From: JAUIAI01 sp041396585
Lineage (GTDB): Bacteria; Pseudomonadota; Gammaproteobacteria; Burkholderiales; Burkholderiaceae_E
DNA: 64,000 bases
Direction: 5' to 3'
Assembly (NCBI GenBank): GCA_041396585.1
Contig: JAWKYG010000005.1
Coordinates: 310,001-374,000 of the forward strand
Shown in pieces: positions 46,367 to 55,369 of this stretch (positions are counted from its first letter, which is position 1; every line of letters begins with the position of its first letter). A program made the position numbers and the translations under genes. The notes below the pieces were generated by a model. The model saw only the letters and a program-made list of their open reading frames with translations, was not told the DNA's origin and did not search any database.

Positions 46367-46942
46367 ATGATCGTCTACCTGCATGGATTCCGTTCGTCCC
46401 CCCAATCATTCAAGGCACGCATGCTGGCCGAACGCATGGCCCTGGCGGGCCTGCACGACAAGTTCGTCTGTCCGCAACTGCCGGTCTCGCCGTCGGCGGC
46501 CATCACGCATATTCGCGAGATCAGCCCGATGACACCCAGCGTGACGCTGGTGGGCAGCTCGCTCGGCGGCTACTACGCCACGTATCTGGCCGAGCGCTTC
46601 GGCACGCGGGCGGTCCTGCTGAATCCGGCGATTCACCCGGCACGCGATCTCGCCCCCTCTGTTGGCGAGTTGCGCACCTATCACGATGACCAGCCGATGC
46701 GCTTCGAGCCCCAGTATCTCGACGAGCTGGCGGCGCTCGAGGTCTCGCCGCTGACCCATCACGAGCGCTATCTGTTGGTCGCCGCCAAAGGCGACGAGCT
46801 GATCGATTGGCGCGACATGGCGGCGCGCTATGCACCGGCGCGCATGCTGATCCACGAAGGCGGCGACCATGCCTTGTCCGACTTCGATTTCTACATCGAC
46901 GCGGTGCTCCGCTTCGCCGGCTATCCGCAGGCAGCGCGCTGA
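46367..46942 (+). CDS. YqiA-type esterase (alpha/beta hydrolase)
   Basis: 191 aa, alpha/beta-hydrolase esterase class (YqiA/YcfP). The N-terminus IVYLHGFRSSPQSFKA is typical; nucleophile Ser65 in VGSSLGGYYA; catalytic His168 in GGDHALSDF; Asp143 in AAKGDELID is likely the acid. Substrate unknown. It stands 89 nt after the sulfatase and 30 nt before a short-chain dehydrogenase. Confidence 0.9.
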   Translation: MIVYLHGFRSSPQSFKARMLAERMALAGLHDKFVCPQLPVSPSAAITHIREISPMTPSVTLVGSSLGGYYATYLAERFGTRAVLLNPAIHPARDLAPSVGELRTYHDDQPMRFEPQYLDELAALEVSPLTHHERYLLVAAKGDELIDWRDMAARYAPARMLIHEGGDHALSDFDFYIDAVLRFAGYPQAAR

Positions 46943-46972
46943 TCGTCCTATTCATTGCTCACGGGATTTCGC

Positions 46973-47716
46973 ATGCGACTGAAGAACAAGGTAGCTGTCG
47001 TCACGGGGGCGGCAAGCGGCATCGGGCTGGCTACCGCCGAGAAGTTCGTCCACGAGGGGGCGCGTGTGGTCATGGTCGATCTCGACCGGGATCGGCTGGC
47101 GCAGGTCTGCGACTCGATGGCGGTTGCCGATCGCGATCACACGCTGGCGGTGAGTGCCGATGTCACGAAATCGGCGTCTCTGGCGAAGATGGCTGCGCAG
47201 ACCCTGGAGGCCTATGGGCGGATCGATATCCTGGTCAACAACGCGGGCATCACCATGGATGCCCGCCTGGCCAGAATGAGCGAGCACCAGTTCGACAAGG
47301 TAGTCGAGGTCAATCTCAAGGGCGTCTATCTCGCCACCCAGGCGGTGTTGCCGGCCATGCTGGAGCAGGGATCGGGGGTGCTGATCAATGTGTCTTCGGT
47401 GGTTGGTCTGTATGGCAATTTCGGCCAGACCAACTATGCGGCCACCAAGGCCGGTGTGATCGGTTTCGTCAAGACCTGGGCCCGGGAACTGGGGCCCAAG
47501 GGCATCCGCGCGGTGGCGGTCTGCCCCGGCTTCGTGCAGACGCCGATCCTCGATTCCATTCCCGCCGACGTCATGGAGCGGCTGGTGGCCAAGGTTCCGC
47601 TGGGCCGATTGGGAGCACCGGCCGAGATCGCCAATGTCTACGCCTTTCTGGCCTCCGATGAGGCTTCCTATGTGAATGGCGCCGTGATCGAGGTGTCCGG
47701 CGGGATCATGCTCTGA
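46973..47716 (+). CDS. Short-chain dehydrogenase, FabG / acetoacetyl-CoA reductase-like
   Basis: 247 aa NAD(P)-dependent SDR. TGAASGIG nucleotide motif (11-18), NNAG (89-92), Asn114, Ser142, Tyr155 and Lys159 (YAATK) all in place; C-terminal YVNGAVIEVSGGIML is typical of FabG-like enzymes. The role could be fatty acid or polyhydroxyalkanoate precursor reduction; sequence cannot separate them. The ATG at 46973 is chosen over the TTG at 46955 because MRLKNKVAVVTG is the family start. Confidence 0.88.
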   Translation: MRLKNKVAVVTGAASGIGLATAEKFVHEGARVVMVDLDRDRLAQVCDSMAVADRDHTLAVSADVTKSASLAKMAAQTLEAYGRIDILVNNAGITMDARLARMSEHQFDKVVEVNLKGVYLATQAVLPAMLEQGSGVLINVSSVVGLYGNFGQTNYAATKAGVIGFVKTWARELGPKGIRAVAVCPGFVQTPILDSIPADVMERLVAKVPLGRLGAPAEIANVYAFLASDEASYVNGAVIEVSGGIML

Positions 47717-47759
47717 TCTTCCGGGGCAGACACCGGACGGTCCGTATAATCGCAGCGCT

Positions 47760-49658
47760 ATGACATTTGCTTTGTTCGACGAGAGTGGGGCGCTGAAATC
47801 GGGCAAGGTGTTGTCCGACAATGGCGTGAGCCTGCAGATCGAATTGGTCAGCGGCCGTCGGGCCAAGGTCAAGGCCGGCCATATCTATCTCCGCTTCGAT
47901 TCCCCCGAGCCCGACAGCCTGCTGCCGGCGGCCGAGCTTGCCGCCGAGGACATCGATGTCGATTTCCTCTGGGAATGTGCGCCGCAGGATGAATTCTCGT
48001 TCGAGACACTGGCCGCCGAATATTTCGGCGGGCCACCCGATGCGGTCCAGGCCACGGCGCTGCTGACCCGCCTGCAGAATTCACCGATCCACTTCCGCCG
48101 CAAGGGGCGGGGCGTATTCAAGGCCGCCCCCGAAGACATGGTGAAGGCCGCGCTCGCCGGCCTCGAGAAACGCCGTGCCCGCGAAGCGGAGATCGAGGCC
48201 ATGACGCAGGCGCTCGTCGACGGCAGTCTGCCCGAGCCGGTTGCGGCGGCCGCCGCCGATCTGCTGGTGCGGCCCGACAAGCAAAGCGTCGTCTGGAAGG
48301 CGCTCGAGGGAGCGCTGCAGCGCACGGGCGGCACGGCCGAGTCGCTGCTGCTGGCGCGCGGCGCATTCGCCTCGCCCTATGAGCTGCACCTGAAAAGGTT
48401 TCTCGCCGAGTACTTCCCGGCCGGGCGCGAGGCGCCGGCCGTGGAGGCCTGGTGCGCGGACGATCTGCAGGGCCGGCTGGCGAGCCTGCCTGCGGCCAGC
48501 GCCGAGGTGTTTTCGGTGGATGACTCGGCCACCACCGAGATCGATGACGGCCTGAGTGTTCAGCCGCTGGAAGACGGTGGCTGGCGGGTCGGCGTGCATA
48601 TCGCGGTGCCCGCGCTGGTACCGGCCGAACTGCTCGATCCGATCGCGCGCGAGCGCATGTCCACGGTCTATATGCCCGGCGACAAGATCACCATGATCGA
48701 CGACAGCCTCGTGGGCATGTTCTCGCTCGACAAGGGCTGTGAGCGGCCGGCGCTCGCGCTCTATGCCGATATCGATCCCGATTGCACCACGGTGCGCTCG
48801 GTCGAAAGCCGGCTGGAGCGCATTCGTGTGGCCGAAAATCTGCGCCTGGACCAGCTCGAGGACACGGTCACCGAGGCCGCGCTCGAGGGGCCCGACCTGG
48901 GCGCATTACCCCACGGCCAGGCCCTGCAGGTGCTCTGGCGCCTGACCCTGGCGCTCTGTGCGCAACGCGAGCAGGTGCGCGGCAAGCCCGAGCCGCGGTT
49001 TCGCACCGACTACGCGTTTCGCATCGAGGGCGATCAGGTGCAGATCGAGCCCCGGCGTCGGGATGCCCCGCTGTCTCGTATCGTCGCCGAGATGATGATC
49101 CTCGCCAACAGCCGCTGGGGCGGCCTGCTCGCCGAGCATGCGATTGCCGGTGTCTACCGCTCCCAGCAGGGCGGGAGGGTTCGGGTCAGCACCCAGGCGT
49201 TGCCGCACGAAGGTCTGGGCGTCGCCCAGTACATCTGGGCCACCTCGCCCCTGCGTCGTTATATCGATCTGGTCAATCAACGCCAGTTGCTGGCCATGGT
49301 GCAAGGCAGCCGGGCCCCGTTGTCGGCCAACAGCGCCGATCTGTTCTCGGTGATCCCGGCATTCGATGCGCGCCTGACCGCCTATCAGGATTTCCAGAAC
49401 CGGATGGAGCGCTACTGGTGTCTGCGCTGGCTTGGTCAGCAGGAGCGGCGCCGCTATGCGGCCCAGGTTATCCGCGATGATCTGGTTCGCCTGGCCGAGG
49501 CACCGTTGGTGATTCGCATGATGGGCTTGCCCGATGTGGCGCCCGGGCATACGCTCACCATCGATATCCAGGACTGGGATCTGGGCGAGTTGACCGTGCA
49601 GGCGCGTTACGTGGCGCTCGGCGAGCCGCCCGATCCCCTCGATGCGCAGAGTGCCTGA
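47760..49658 (+). CDS. RNB-domain ribonuclease (RNase II/R family)
   Basis: 632 aa 3'-5' exoribonuclease relative. The RNB catalytic motif is FSVDDSATTEIDDGLSV, with Asp254/Asp255 and Asp262/Asp263. MARFAR-like blocks: EMMILANSRWGGLLAE and the C-terminal LRRYIDLVNQRQL. The N-terminal 200 residues replace classical cold-shock domains; no S1 domain is obvious at the end. It is shorter than RNase R (about 800 aa) and resembles the betaproteobacterial VacB-like protein found before tonB/aroE. The stop overlaps the TonB-like start. Confidence 0.9.
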   Translation: MTFALFDESGALKSGKVLSDNGVSLQIELVSGRRAKVKAGHIYLRFDSPEPDSLLPAAELAAEDIDVDFLWECAPQDEFSFETLAAEYFGGPPDAVQATALLTRLQNSPIHFRRKGRGVFKAAPEDMVKAALAGLEKRRAREAEIEAMTQALVDGSLPEPVAAAAADLLVRPDKQSVVWKALEGALQRTGGTAESLLLARGAFASPYELHLKRFLAEYFPAGREAPAVEAWCADDLQGRLASLPAASAEVFSVDDSATTEIDDGLSVQPLEDGGWRVGVHIAVPALVPAELLDPIARERMSTVYMPGDKITMIDDSLVGMFSLDKGCERPALALYADIDPDCTTVRSVESRLERIRVAENLRLDQLEDTVTEAALEGPDLGALPHGQALQVLWRLTLALCAQREQVRGKPEPRFRTDYAFRIEGDQVQIEPRRRDAPLSRIVAEMMILANSRWGGLLAEHAIAGVYRSQQGGRVRVSTQALPHEGLGVAQYIWATSPLRRYIDLVNQRQLLAMVQGSRAPLSANSADLFSVIPAFDARLTAYQDFQNRMERYWCLRWLGQQERRRYAAQVIRDDLVRLAEAPLVIRMMGLPDVAPGHTLTIDIQDWDLGELTVQARYVALGEPPDPLDAQSA

Positions 49659-50536
49659 TGAGTGCCACCGCCGATGACATGATCGAACCCGGGCTGCCCC
49701 GCTGGCGCGAGCCGATGAACATCGGGCTGGCCGTGTCGCTGGTGCTGCACCTGTTCATCATGTCCGTGCATTTCACCCGGCCCGAGCCGCTGAAGCTGGC
49801 GCCGCTGGATTCCCGTCTCGAGGTGATCCTGCTCAATGCCAAGGGCACCGAGCGGCCGGTCGCGCCCGATGTGGTCGCCCAGGTGGACATGACCGCGGGT
49901 GGCGACCAGGAAACCGGCCGGGCGACCTCCCCGCTGCAGGCCGAGAGCCAGATCCGTGACGGCGAGGATCTGACCGTCAAGCAAAAGCGGGTCGAGGAAC
50001 TGGAGGCGATGCAGCGTCAGCTGATGACCATGGCCGGCAGTCCGGCCACCTTCGTCGATCGCCCCGAAACCACCAAGGCGCCCACCAAGCCCGGCAACGA
50101 CGACGAAGACATCAATTTCGTGATCTCGCGCCTGCAGGCGCAAATCGCCAAGAACATCTCCGACTACAACAAGCGGCCGCGACGGCTCACCTATGGCGTC
50201 AATGCCGTCGGTGCCAGTTATGCGCGTTATGTGAGCGACTGGATCGCGCGGATCGAGGAGATCGGCACCGAGCGCTACCCCGAACAGGCGCGCGGCAAGA
50301 TCTACGACTCCCTGGTGATCACGGTCGAGATCCTCAAGGACGGTCATGTCGGTGACATCATCGTGAACCGCAAATCGGAATTCGATGTCCTGAACAAGGC
50401 GGTGCGCGAGATCGTGCTGGCCGGCGCACCCTATGAGCCGTTCACGCCCGAGATGGCCCGCGAAGGTGACATCCTGCAGATCGTGCGTACCTGGACCTTC
50501 ACCAATCGCACCTTGCAGACCGGCGCGGTCAAGTGA
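49658..50536 (+). CDS. TonB-family energy transducer protein
   Basis: 292 aa. One N-terminal helix (IGLAVSLVLHLFIMSVHF), a proline- and charge-rich periplasmic stretch, and a C-terminal TonB domain (SYARYVSDWIARIEEIG; GKIYDSLVITVEIL; APYEPFTPEM). TonB couples the proton gradient to outer-membrane receptors with ExbBD, which are not in the window. It overlaps the RNB stop (TGATG) and its own stop overlaps the aroE start (GTGA), so three genes are coupled. Confidence 0.88.
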   Translation: MSATADDMIEPGLPRWREPMNIGLAVSLVLHLFIMSVHFTRPEPLKLAPLDSRLEVILLNAKGTERPVAPDVVAQVDMTAGGDQETGRATSPLQAESQIRDGEDLTVKQKRVEELEAMQRQLMTMAGSPATFVDRPETTKAPTKPGNDDEDINFVISRLQAQIAKNISDYNKRPRRLTYGVNAVGASYARYVSDWIARIEEIGTERYPEQARGKIYDSLVITVEILKDGHVGDIIVNRKSEFDVLNKAVREIVLAGAPYEPFTPEMAREGDILQIVRTWTFTNRTLQTGAVK

Positions 50537-51393
50537 GCGGGCCGGCCGATCTGTATGCGGTGGCGGCCAATCCGGTCGCACACAGCCTGTCGCCGCGAAT
50601 CCATGCCCGGTTCGCAACCGAAGCCGGTCAGAATCTGCACTACGGGCGCTTTCTCGTGCCCGAGAACGGTTTTTCGGCGTGCGCCCGGGCATTCTTTGCC
50701 GCCGGTGGTCGCGGGCTCAATGTGTCGGTGCCGTTCAAGAGCGATGCAGCGGCGCTGGCCGATTCGCCGAGTCCACGGGTCCTGCTGGCCGGAGCGGCGA
50801 ACACCTTGTGGATCGAGCGCGGCCGACTGGTCGCCGAGAACACCGACGGCAGCGGATTGGTCCGCGATCTGCGTGAGCGCCACCGGATCGATCTCGCCGG
50901 CCGCGCGCTGATCCTGATCGGTGCCGGCGGTGCGGCGCGAGGCGTCATCGGCCCGCTCTGCGAGGCCGGCGTATCCACGGTCCTGATCGCCAACCGCACG
51001 CTGGCCAATGCGCGGGTTTTGGCCGGGACATTCGCCGGCCACGGCGGGGTGAGCGCCTGTGCGCTCGATGACCTGTCCGACGCCCTGCCGCTCGCGCCCA
51101 CGCGCCGCTGGCTGGTGGTCAACGCGAGCGCAGCCTCGCTGGCCGGCGCCCGGTTGCGCCTGCCCGAGCGCCTTTTCGCCGGTGCCGAGGTGTGTTACGA
51201 CATGATGTACGGCGCCCGACCCACTCCGTTCATGGCCCAGGCGCTGGCCGCAGGGTGTGTCAAGGTGCACGACGGGCTCGGGATGTTGGTCGAGCAGGCG
51301 GCCGACGCCTTTGCCTGCTGGCGGGGCGTGCGCCCGCGAACCCGGTCCATCTATCGCGATCTGCGGCACGAGCTGGCCGCGGCCGCCGGATGA
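50533..51393 (+). CDS. aroE: Shikimate dehydrogenase
   Basis: Reduces 3-dehydroshikimate to shikimate with NADPH. 286 aa. Substrate site with Lys69 in NVSVPFK and NTDGSGLVRDL; nucleotide site ILIGAGGAARGVI; C-terminal HDGLGMLVEQAADAFACWRG. GTG start at 50533 in a GTGA overlap with the TonB gene. AroQ earlier in the window is in the same pathway. Confidence 0.95.
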   Translation: MSGPADLYAVAANPVAHSLSPRIHARFATEAGQNLHYGRFLVPENGFSACARAFFAAGGRGLNVSVPFKSDAAALADSPSPRVLLAGAANTLWIERGRLVAENTDGSGLVRDLRERHRIDLAGRALILIGAGGAARGVIGPLCEAGVSTVLIANRTLANARVLAGTFAGHGGVSACALDDLSDALPLAPTRRWLVVNASAASLAGARLRLPERLFAGAEVCYDMMYGARPTPFMAQALAAGCVKVHDGLGMLVEQAADAFACWRGVRPRTRSIYRDLRHELAAAAG

Positions 51394-51397
51394 CTCG

Positions 51398-52135
51398 ATG
51401 CGGCGGCGGAAATCCGCCACCGGGCGGGCGCTGAAGCAGCAGAAGACGCCAAAGTTGCGCATGCTCCGCTGGGGGCTCGGCGGGCTGATCGCCCTGGTGT
51501 TCACCGCCTTGCTGGCCTGGCAATCCCTGTATCTGTTTCAGGTGCTCTCGCTGCGCGGCGATGCGCCCGTGCAATCGGCCTACATGCTGGCGCACGAGCA
51601 GCGCACGGGTCGGGATCCGCTGCAGCACTGGGTGCCGATCGAGCATATTTCGCCACTGCTGATCCGGGCCGTGATCATTGCCGAAGATGCCCGCTTCGAA
51701 TCGCATTGGGGGATCGACCCGTTCGAGCTCCTGGATGCGATCGGTGACAATCTCAGGTCGGGGCGGATCGTGCGCGGTGCCTCCACGATCACGATGCAGC
51801 TCGCGCGCAACCTGTTCCTCAGCGGCGAGCGTCGCTATACACGCAAGCTTCAGGAGATGGTGATCGCGGTGATGCTCGAGGCGGTACTCGGCAAGAAGCG
51901 CATTCTCGAGCTTTACCTCAATGTCGCGCAGTGGGGGCGGCAGGTCTACGGAATCGGCGCCGCGGCCGATCACTACTTCGGTGTCAGCGCCGCTTCCCTG
52001 ACGGCCGATCAGGCCGCCTGGCTCGCGCCGATGCTGCCAGCTCCGGCCTACTACGATCTGCATCGGGACGCGCCGACGCTGCAGGCCCGGCGTGCGGCGG
52101 TGCGGCGCAGCCTCGGTCAGGCCCACGATATTTAG
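51398..52135 (+). CDS. mtgA: Monofunctional biosynthetic peptidoglycan glycosyltransferase
   Basis: GT51 enzyme that polymerises lipid II into glycan strands at the inner membrane. 245 aa. One N-terminal helix (LRWGLGGLIALVFTALLAW), the catalytic Glu96 in IIAEDARFESHWGID, GASTITMQLARNLFLS and KILELYLNVAQWG-type block (RILELYLNVAQWG). ATG at 51398. The stop codon TAG (52133-52135) is the first three bases of a 166-bp fold-back element, so the original C-terminus may have been altered when the element arrived. RSLGQAHDI is the present end. Confidence 0.92.
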   Translation: MRRRKSATGRALKQQKTPKLRMLRWGLGGLIALVFTALLAWQSLYLFQVLSLRGDAPVQSAYMLAHEQRTGRDPLQHWVPIEHISPLLIRAVIIAEDARFESHWGIDPFELLDAIGDNLRSGRIVRGASTITMQLARNLFLSGERRYTRKLQEMVIAVMLEAVLGKKRILELYLNVAQWGRQVYGIGAAADHYFGVSAASLTADQAAWLAPMLPAPAYYDLHRDAPTLQARRAAVRRSLGQAHDI

Positions 52136-52298
52136 GGACACACTGATCTATTCAGCACGCGCTCTGCGGTCCCGTTTCGGGTGGTCCGCGGCGTTGCAAA
52201 TGCTCGCGATATCACCCGATATCGCTGCGCGTTGCGCCTTGCGGCCCATCCCGAAGCCGGGCCGCATCACGCATGCCGAATAGATCAGTGTGTCCCTA
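52133..52298. repeat. 166-bp fold-back (MITE-like) element with perfect terminal inverted repeats
   Basis: The ends TAGGGACACACTGATCTATTC (52133-52153) and its exact complement (52278-52298) are 21-bp inverted repeats; the similarity continues inward with mismatches, and the middle is GCGATATC/GATATCGC (52206-52225) around ACCC. The centre of the middle hairpin and that of the whole element coincide at 52215/52216. Flanks TTAG and CTAG resemble the 4-bp target of IS5-type elements. There is no transposase. The rest of the 285-nt region, 52299-52420, shows no gene. Confidence 0.75.
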
Positions 52299-52420
52299 GT
52301 GAGCTGTTTCGCATGTAACCTGCATCTCGCGGGCCCGCCCCAGGGGTTCGGCCCGCGTGCGCGAGCGGTCCCCGAGCCGGTTTCCCGTGCTCACAGCATG
52401 GGTCGCCGGGCTCGGGGATA

Positions 52421-53980
52421 ATGGCAGCGATGAATTCCAACTCCTCCTCCGAGCACTCGCCTGGCCAGGGCGGCCATGATCCGCTGGCGCCAGTCGGGGC
52501 GGGCGGTGCGGAGCCGGCCGAGATCGAGTCCGATGTCGCGGTGCCGGCCGATCACGAGGTCGCCTCGCTGGCCCTGGCCGAGGTTCAGCAGTGGCTGCGC
52601 CGTCTGGAGCTGATTCGCGAGATGGCCCGCCCGGCCGGCGACGGCGAGCGGGACTCGATCGTCGAGCGGGTCAACGAGGCGCAGCTGCTGGCGCATCTGC
52701 GGGCCACGCTCAAGCCGCTGCACCCGGCCGATATCGCCCATATTCTCGAGGCGCTGCCACCGCACGAACGGGAGCTCGTCTGGGCGCTGGTCGGCCGGCG
52801 GGCCGGTGACATCCTGCTCGAGCTCTCCGATGCGGTGCGTGAGTCATTGATCGAATCGATGCCCGCCGAGCAACTGGTCGAGGTGGTCAGCACCATCGAC
52901 GCCGACGAGATCGCGGAGATCGCCGACGACCTTCCCGAAGGGATCATCGAGCAAGCCCAGGAGCGGCTCACCGAGCGTCAGCGTCAGCAGCTGCGTGAGG
53001 CCTTGAGCGCCCATGAGGACACGGTCGGTGCGCACCTGGATTTCGACATCGTCACGGTGCGCGAGGATGTCACGATCGAAACCGTCTTCCGGTATCTGCG
53101 CCGCTTCGAGAGCCTGCCGCCGCAAACCGATTCGGTGTACGTCGTCGATCGCGAGAATCGTCTGCTGGGCGTGCTGCCGTTCGAGATCCTGCTGGTGCGC
53201 GATGCCGAGGCGCGGGTCGAGGACGTGATGATCCGCGACGGGCTCAGCTTTGATGCGCCGGACGACATCTTCGAGGCAGCCCAGGCCTTCGAGCGCTACG
53301 ACCTGCTCTCGGCGCCGGTGCTCGATGCCCAGGGGCGCTTGCTCGGCCGGCTCGTGGTCACCGAGGTCCTGGATGTGATCCGCGAGGAGGGCGAGGCCGA
53401 TCTCTTGAACAAGGCCGGTCTGATCGAAGAGGAGGATCTGTTCGCCAGCGTCTGGCACTCGGCGCGCAATCGCTGGCTGTGGCTCGCATTGAATCTATGC
53501 ACCGCATTTTTCGCCAGCCGCGTGATCGGGCTGTTCGAGGGCACGATCGAGCGGGTTGTCGCGCTGGCCGCATTGATGCCGATCGTGGCCGGCATCGCCG
53601 GCAACTCGGGCAATCAAACCATGACGCTGGTGATTCGTTCGCTGGCGCTGGGCCAGCTCACTTCTGCCAATCTCGGCAGGCTGTTCGGCAAGGAGCTGAC
53701 CGTGGCCCTGATGAATGGCCTGCTATGGGGCACGGTGGCCGGTTCGTTTGCCTGGTTCCTGTATCGCGACTCGCCCTATGCTCCCACCCTGGGGCTGACC
53801 ATGATGCTGGCGATGCTGCTCAATCTGCTGCTGGCCGCAATCGTCGCCCTGGGTGTGCCCCTGCTGCTGCAGCGTATCGGTCGCGACCCGGCCATGGGGG
53901 CACCCGTGTTGCTGACCTTCAGCACCGACAGCCTCGGTTTTCTGCTTTTTCTCGGCCTGGCCTCCGTGCTGTTTCGCTGA
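52421..53980 (+). CDS. mgtE: MgtE-family magnesium transporter
   Basis: 519 aa Mg2+ channel of the inner membrane. Order: cytosolic N domain (about 90-205, LRATLKPLHPADIAHILEAL; IDADEIAEIADDLPE), two CBS domains (about 210-340, VYVVDRENRLLGVLPF, SAPVLDAQGRLLGRLVV) that sense Mg2+, then five helices including MPIVAGIAGNSGNQT and the C-terminal region. GNSGNQT is the hallmark of the pore-lining helix. The start at 52421 follows a GGGATAATG-like sequence; a second ATG at 52430 is possible. Convergent with the thioesterase gene after 8 nt. Confidence 0.93.
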   Translation: MAAMNSNSSSEHSPGQGGHDPLAPVGAGGAEPAEIESDVAVPADHEVASLALAEVQQWLRRLELIREMARPAGDGERDSIVERVNEAQLLAHLRATLKPLHPADIAHILEALPPHERELVWALVGRRAGDILLELSDAVRESLIESMPAEQLVEVVSTIDADEIAEIADDLPEGIIEQAQERLTERQRQQLREALSAHEDTVGAHLDFDIVTVREDVTIETVFRYLRRFESLPPQTDSVYVVDRENRLLGVLPFEILLVRDAEARVEDVMIRDGLSFDAPDDIFEAAQAFERYDLLSAPVLDAQGRLLGRLVVTEVLDVIREEGEADLLNKAGLIEEEDLFASVWHSARNRWLWLALNLCTAFFASRVIGLFEGTIERVVALAALMPIVAGIAGNSGNQTMTLVIRSLALGQLTSANLGRLFGKELTVALMNGLLWGTVAGSFAWFLYRDSPYAPTLGLTMMLAMLLNLLLAAIVALGVPLLLQRIGRDPAMGAPVLLTFSTDSLGFLLFLGLASVLFR

Positions 53981-53988
53981 ATGGCACG

Positions 53989-54477
53989 CTAGCGCGCCGG
54001 CGGGTGCGCCGAGATCACATGACCGACCATCCAGGGGCGCTCGAGCACATCGTGAGCGGCCTTGATCTCGGCCAGGCGCGCCTGCAGCGGCGCGGCCATC
54101 GGCGCGGTGCGGCGGGCCTTGAAATCGACGTGTGCCGATACCGACTCATAGCTGGCAGCCAGATAGCCCTCGGTCGCGTGATACATCTCCTGATAGAAGT
54201 GAATCCGCTTGTGATCGAAATCGAGCAGCCGCGCCTCGAAGCGCAGCGGCTCATCGACCTTCACTTCGCGCAGGAAATTCAGATGGGATTCCAGGGCGAA
54301 GGTGGTCACCTGATGGGTGCGCCGATAGTCTTCTGTCAGGCCCAGCCAGCGAAAGAAGGGCTCGGCGGCGATGTCGAAGACCACATGGTAGTAACCCACG
54401 TTCATGTGGCCGTTGTAGTCGATCCAGTCAGGAAGGACGGTGGCGGTGGCTTGTGCGAAAGGGGTCTCGATGCTCAT
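53989..54477 (-). CDS. Acyl-CoA thioesterase, 4HBT (hotdog) family
   Basis: 162 aa hotdog-fold protein. The N-terminal DWIDYNGHMNVGYYHVVFD is the classical D-x-x-G-H-M-N block of 4-hydroxybenzoyl-CoA thioesterase-like enzymes, with the catalytic Asp. Further FEARLLDFDHKRIHFYQEM. Start at 54477 (MSIETPFAQ). Substrate not known. It is on the minus strand and convergent with mgtE. Confidence 0.88.
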   Translation of the reverse strand: MSIETPFAQATATVLPDWIDYNGHMNVGYYHVVFDIAAEPFFRWLGLTEDYRRTHQVTTFALESHLNFLREVKVDEPLRFEARLLDFDHKRIHFYQEMYHATEGYLAASYESVSAHVDFKARRTAPMAAPLQARLAEIKAAHDVLERPWMVGHVISAHPPAR

Positions 54478-54565
54478 GTGTGGTCTCCGGCCAGGTGCTC
54501 GTCGATAGCCGTTATTTGACCAGACCAAGAAACCGCAGATCTAATCGCCATGAATGACCTGCCGC

Positions 54566-55369
54566 TCAGGCGGCGTCGATCCGGATGTCGCCGAAATAGC
54601 TGAGTGCATAGCCCTGGGTGTCATTGGTATCTGCGGTGACACCGACATTGAGCACATTGCCGTGCGCTTCGCCAAAGGCGTTGAGGAAATCCAGACGAAT
54701 ATCGCGTTCGTAGTGGACCCAGTCGCCCAGGTGGCGGTCCCCGGATTCAACCACCAGGTACTTGATACGCGTGGTCTCGTTGATGCCGAAGATGCTGTTG
54801 ACCGGAAGATGGGTGTCCCAGACATAGATCAGCATGCTGTGTGGCAGGTCGATACCGCCGAACAGCAATGCCTGTTCGCGAAACAACATGTCTTTGAAAG
54901 ACAGCGCCTGCGCCGGCCCGTCGAATGACACGATCAGCCTTGCCACCGCATCATCATGGGCCGGGCGGCTGACATCGCCCTGTGGCAACAGCTCGCGCGT
55001 GCGCCAGCGCCAGCGCAGCCGCTGCGCCTGCTCGGCGGCGATATTGACGCTGCAGAACAGGCCAGAGGCCGACTGCTGCGCCTCGGCTTCGAGGATCGTC
55101 GTGTCCCGTTCACTCACGGTGCGGAACTGGGTGCGCCGTTTGCTGTTCCAGAAGCCTGAGATCCTCCAGCCGCCGGGGATCTCGCCGTTGGGTGGGCTGG
55201 CAGAGAACGGCGTCACCTGGCGGCGTTCACCCGCTTCGCCGAGCGACGCTGATTCGCCGCTGCGATGGCTCTTGAACAGACCGCAACCAGCCAGCGAGCC
55301 GGCCAGGGCCAGCGACCCGCCGGCGCCGAGCAGCCGGCGCCGCCAGTGCCATGCCGGGTCAGGCGGCAT
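54566..55369 (-). CDS. DUF3047 lipoprotein
   Basis: About 267 aa. The N-terminus has a twin-arginine-like WRRRLLGAGGSLALAG and lipobox LAGC; then DUF3047 with TTRIKYLVVESGDRHLGDWVHYERDI and LYVW-type strand LIYVWDTHLPVN. Periplasmic or outer-membrane attached by prediction. The start at 55369 overlaps the moaC stop by 11 nt. The family has no known function. Confidence 0.83.
   Translation of the reverse strand: MPPDPAWHWRRRLLGAGGSLALAGSLAGCGLFKSHRSGESASLGEAGERRQVTPFSASPPNGEIPGGWRISGFWNSKRRTQFRTVSERDTTILEAEAQQSASGLFCSVNIAAEQAQRLRWRWRTRELLPQGDVSRPAHDDAVARLIVSFDGPAQALSFKDMLFREQALLFGGIDLPHSMLIYVWDTHLPVNSIFGINETTRIKYLVVESGDRHLGDWVHYERDIRLDFLNAFGEAHGNVLNVGVTADTNDTQGYALSYFGDIRIDAA

Noticed and set aside
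52092..52283. 63-codon plus-strand reading frame through the fold-back element
   Set aside because: It lies in the palindrome and arises from its symmetrical sequence; no ribosome site and no family match.
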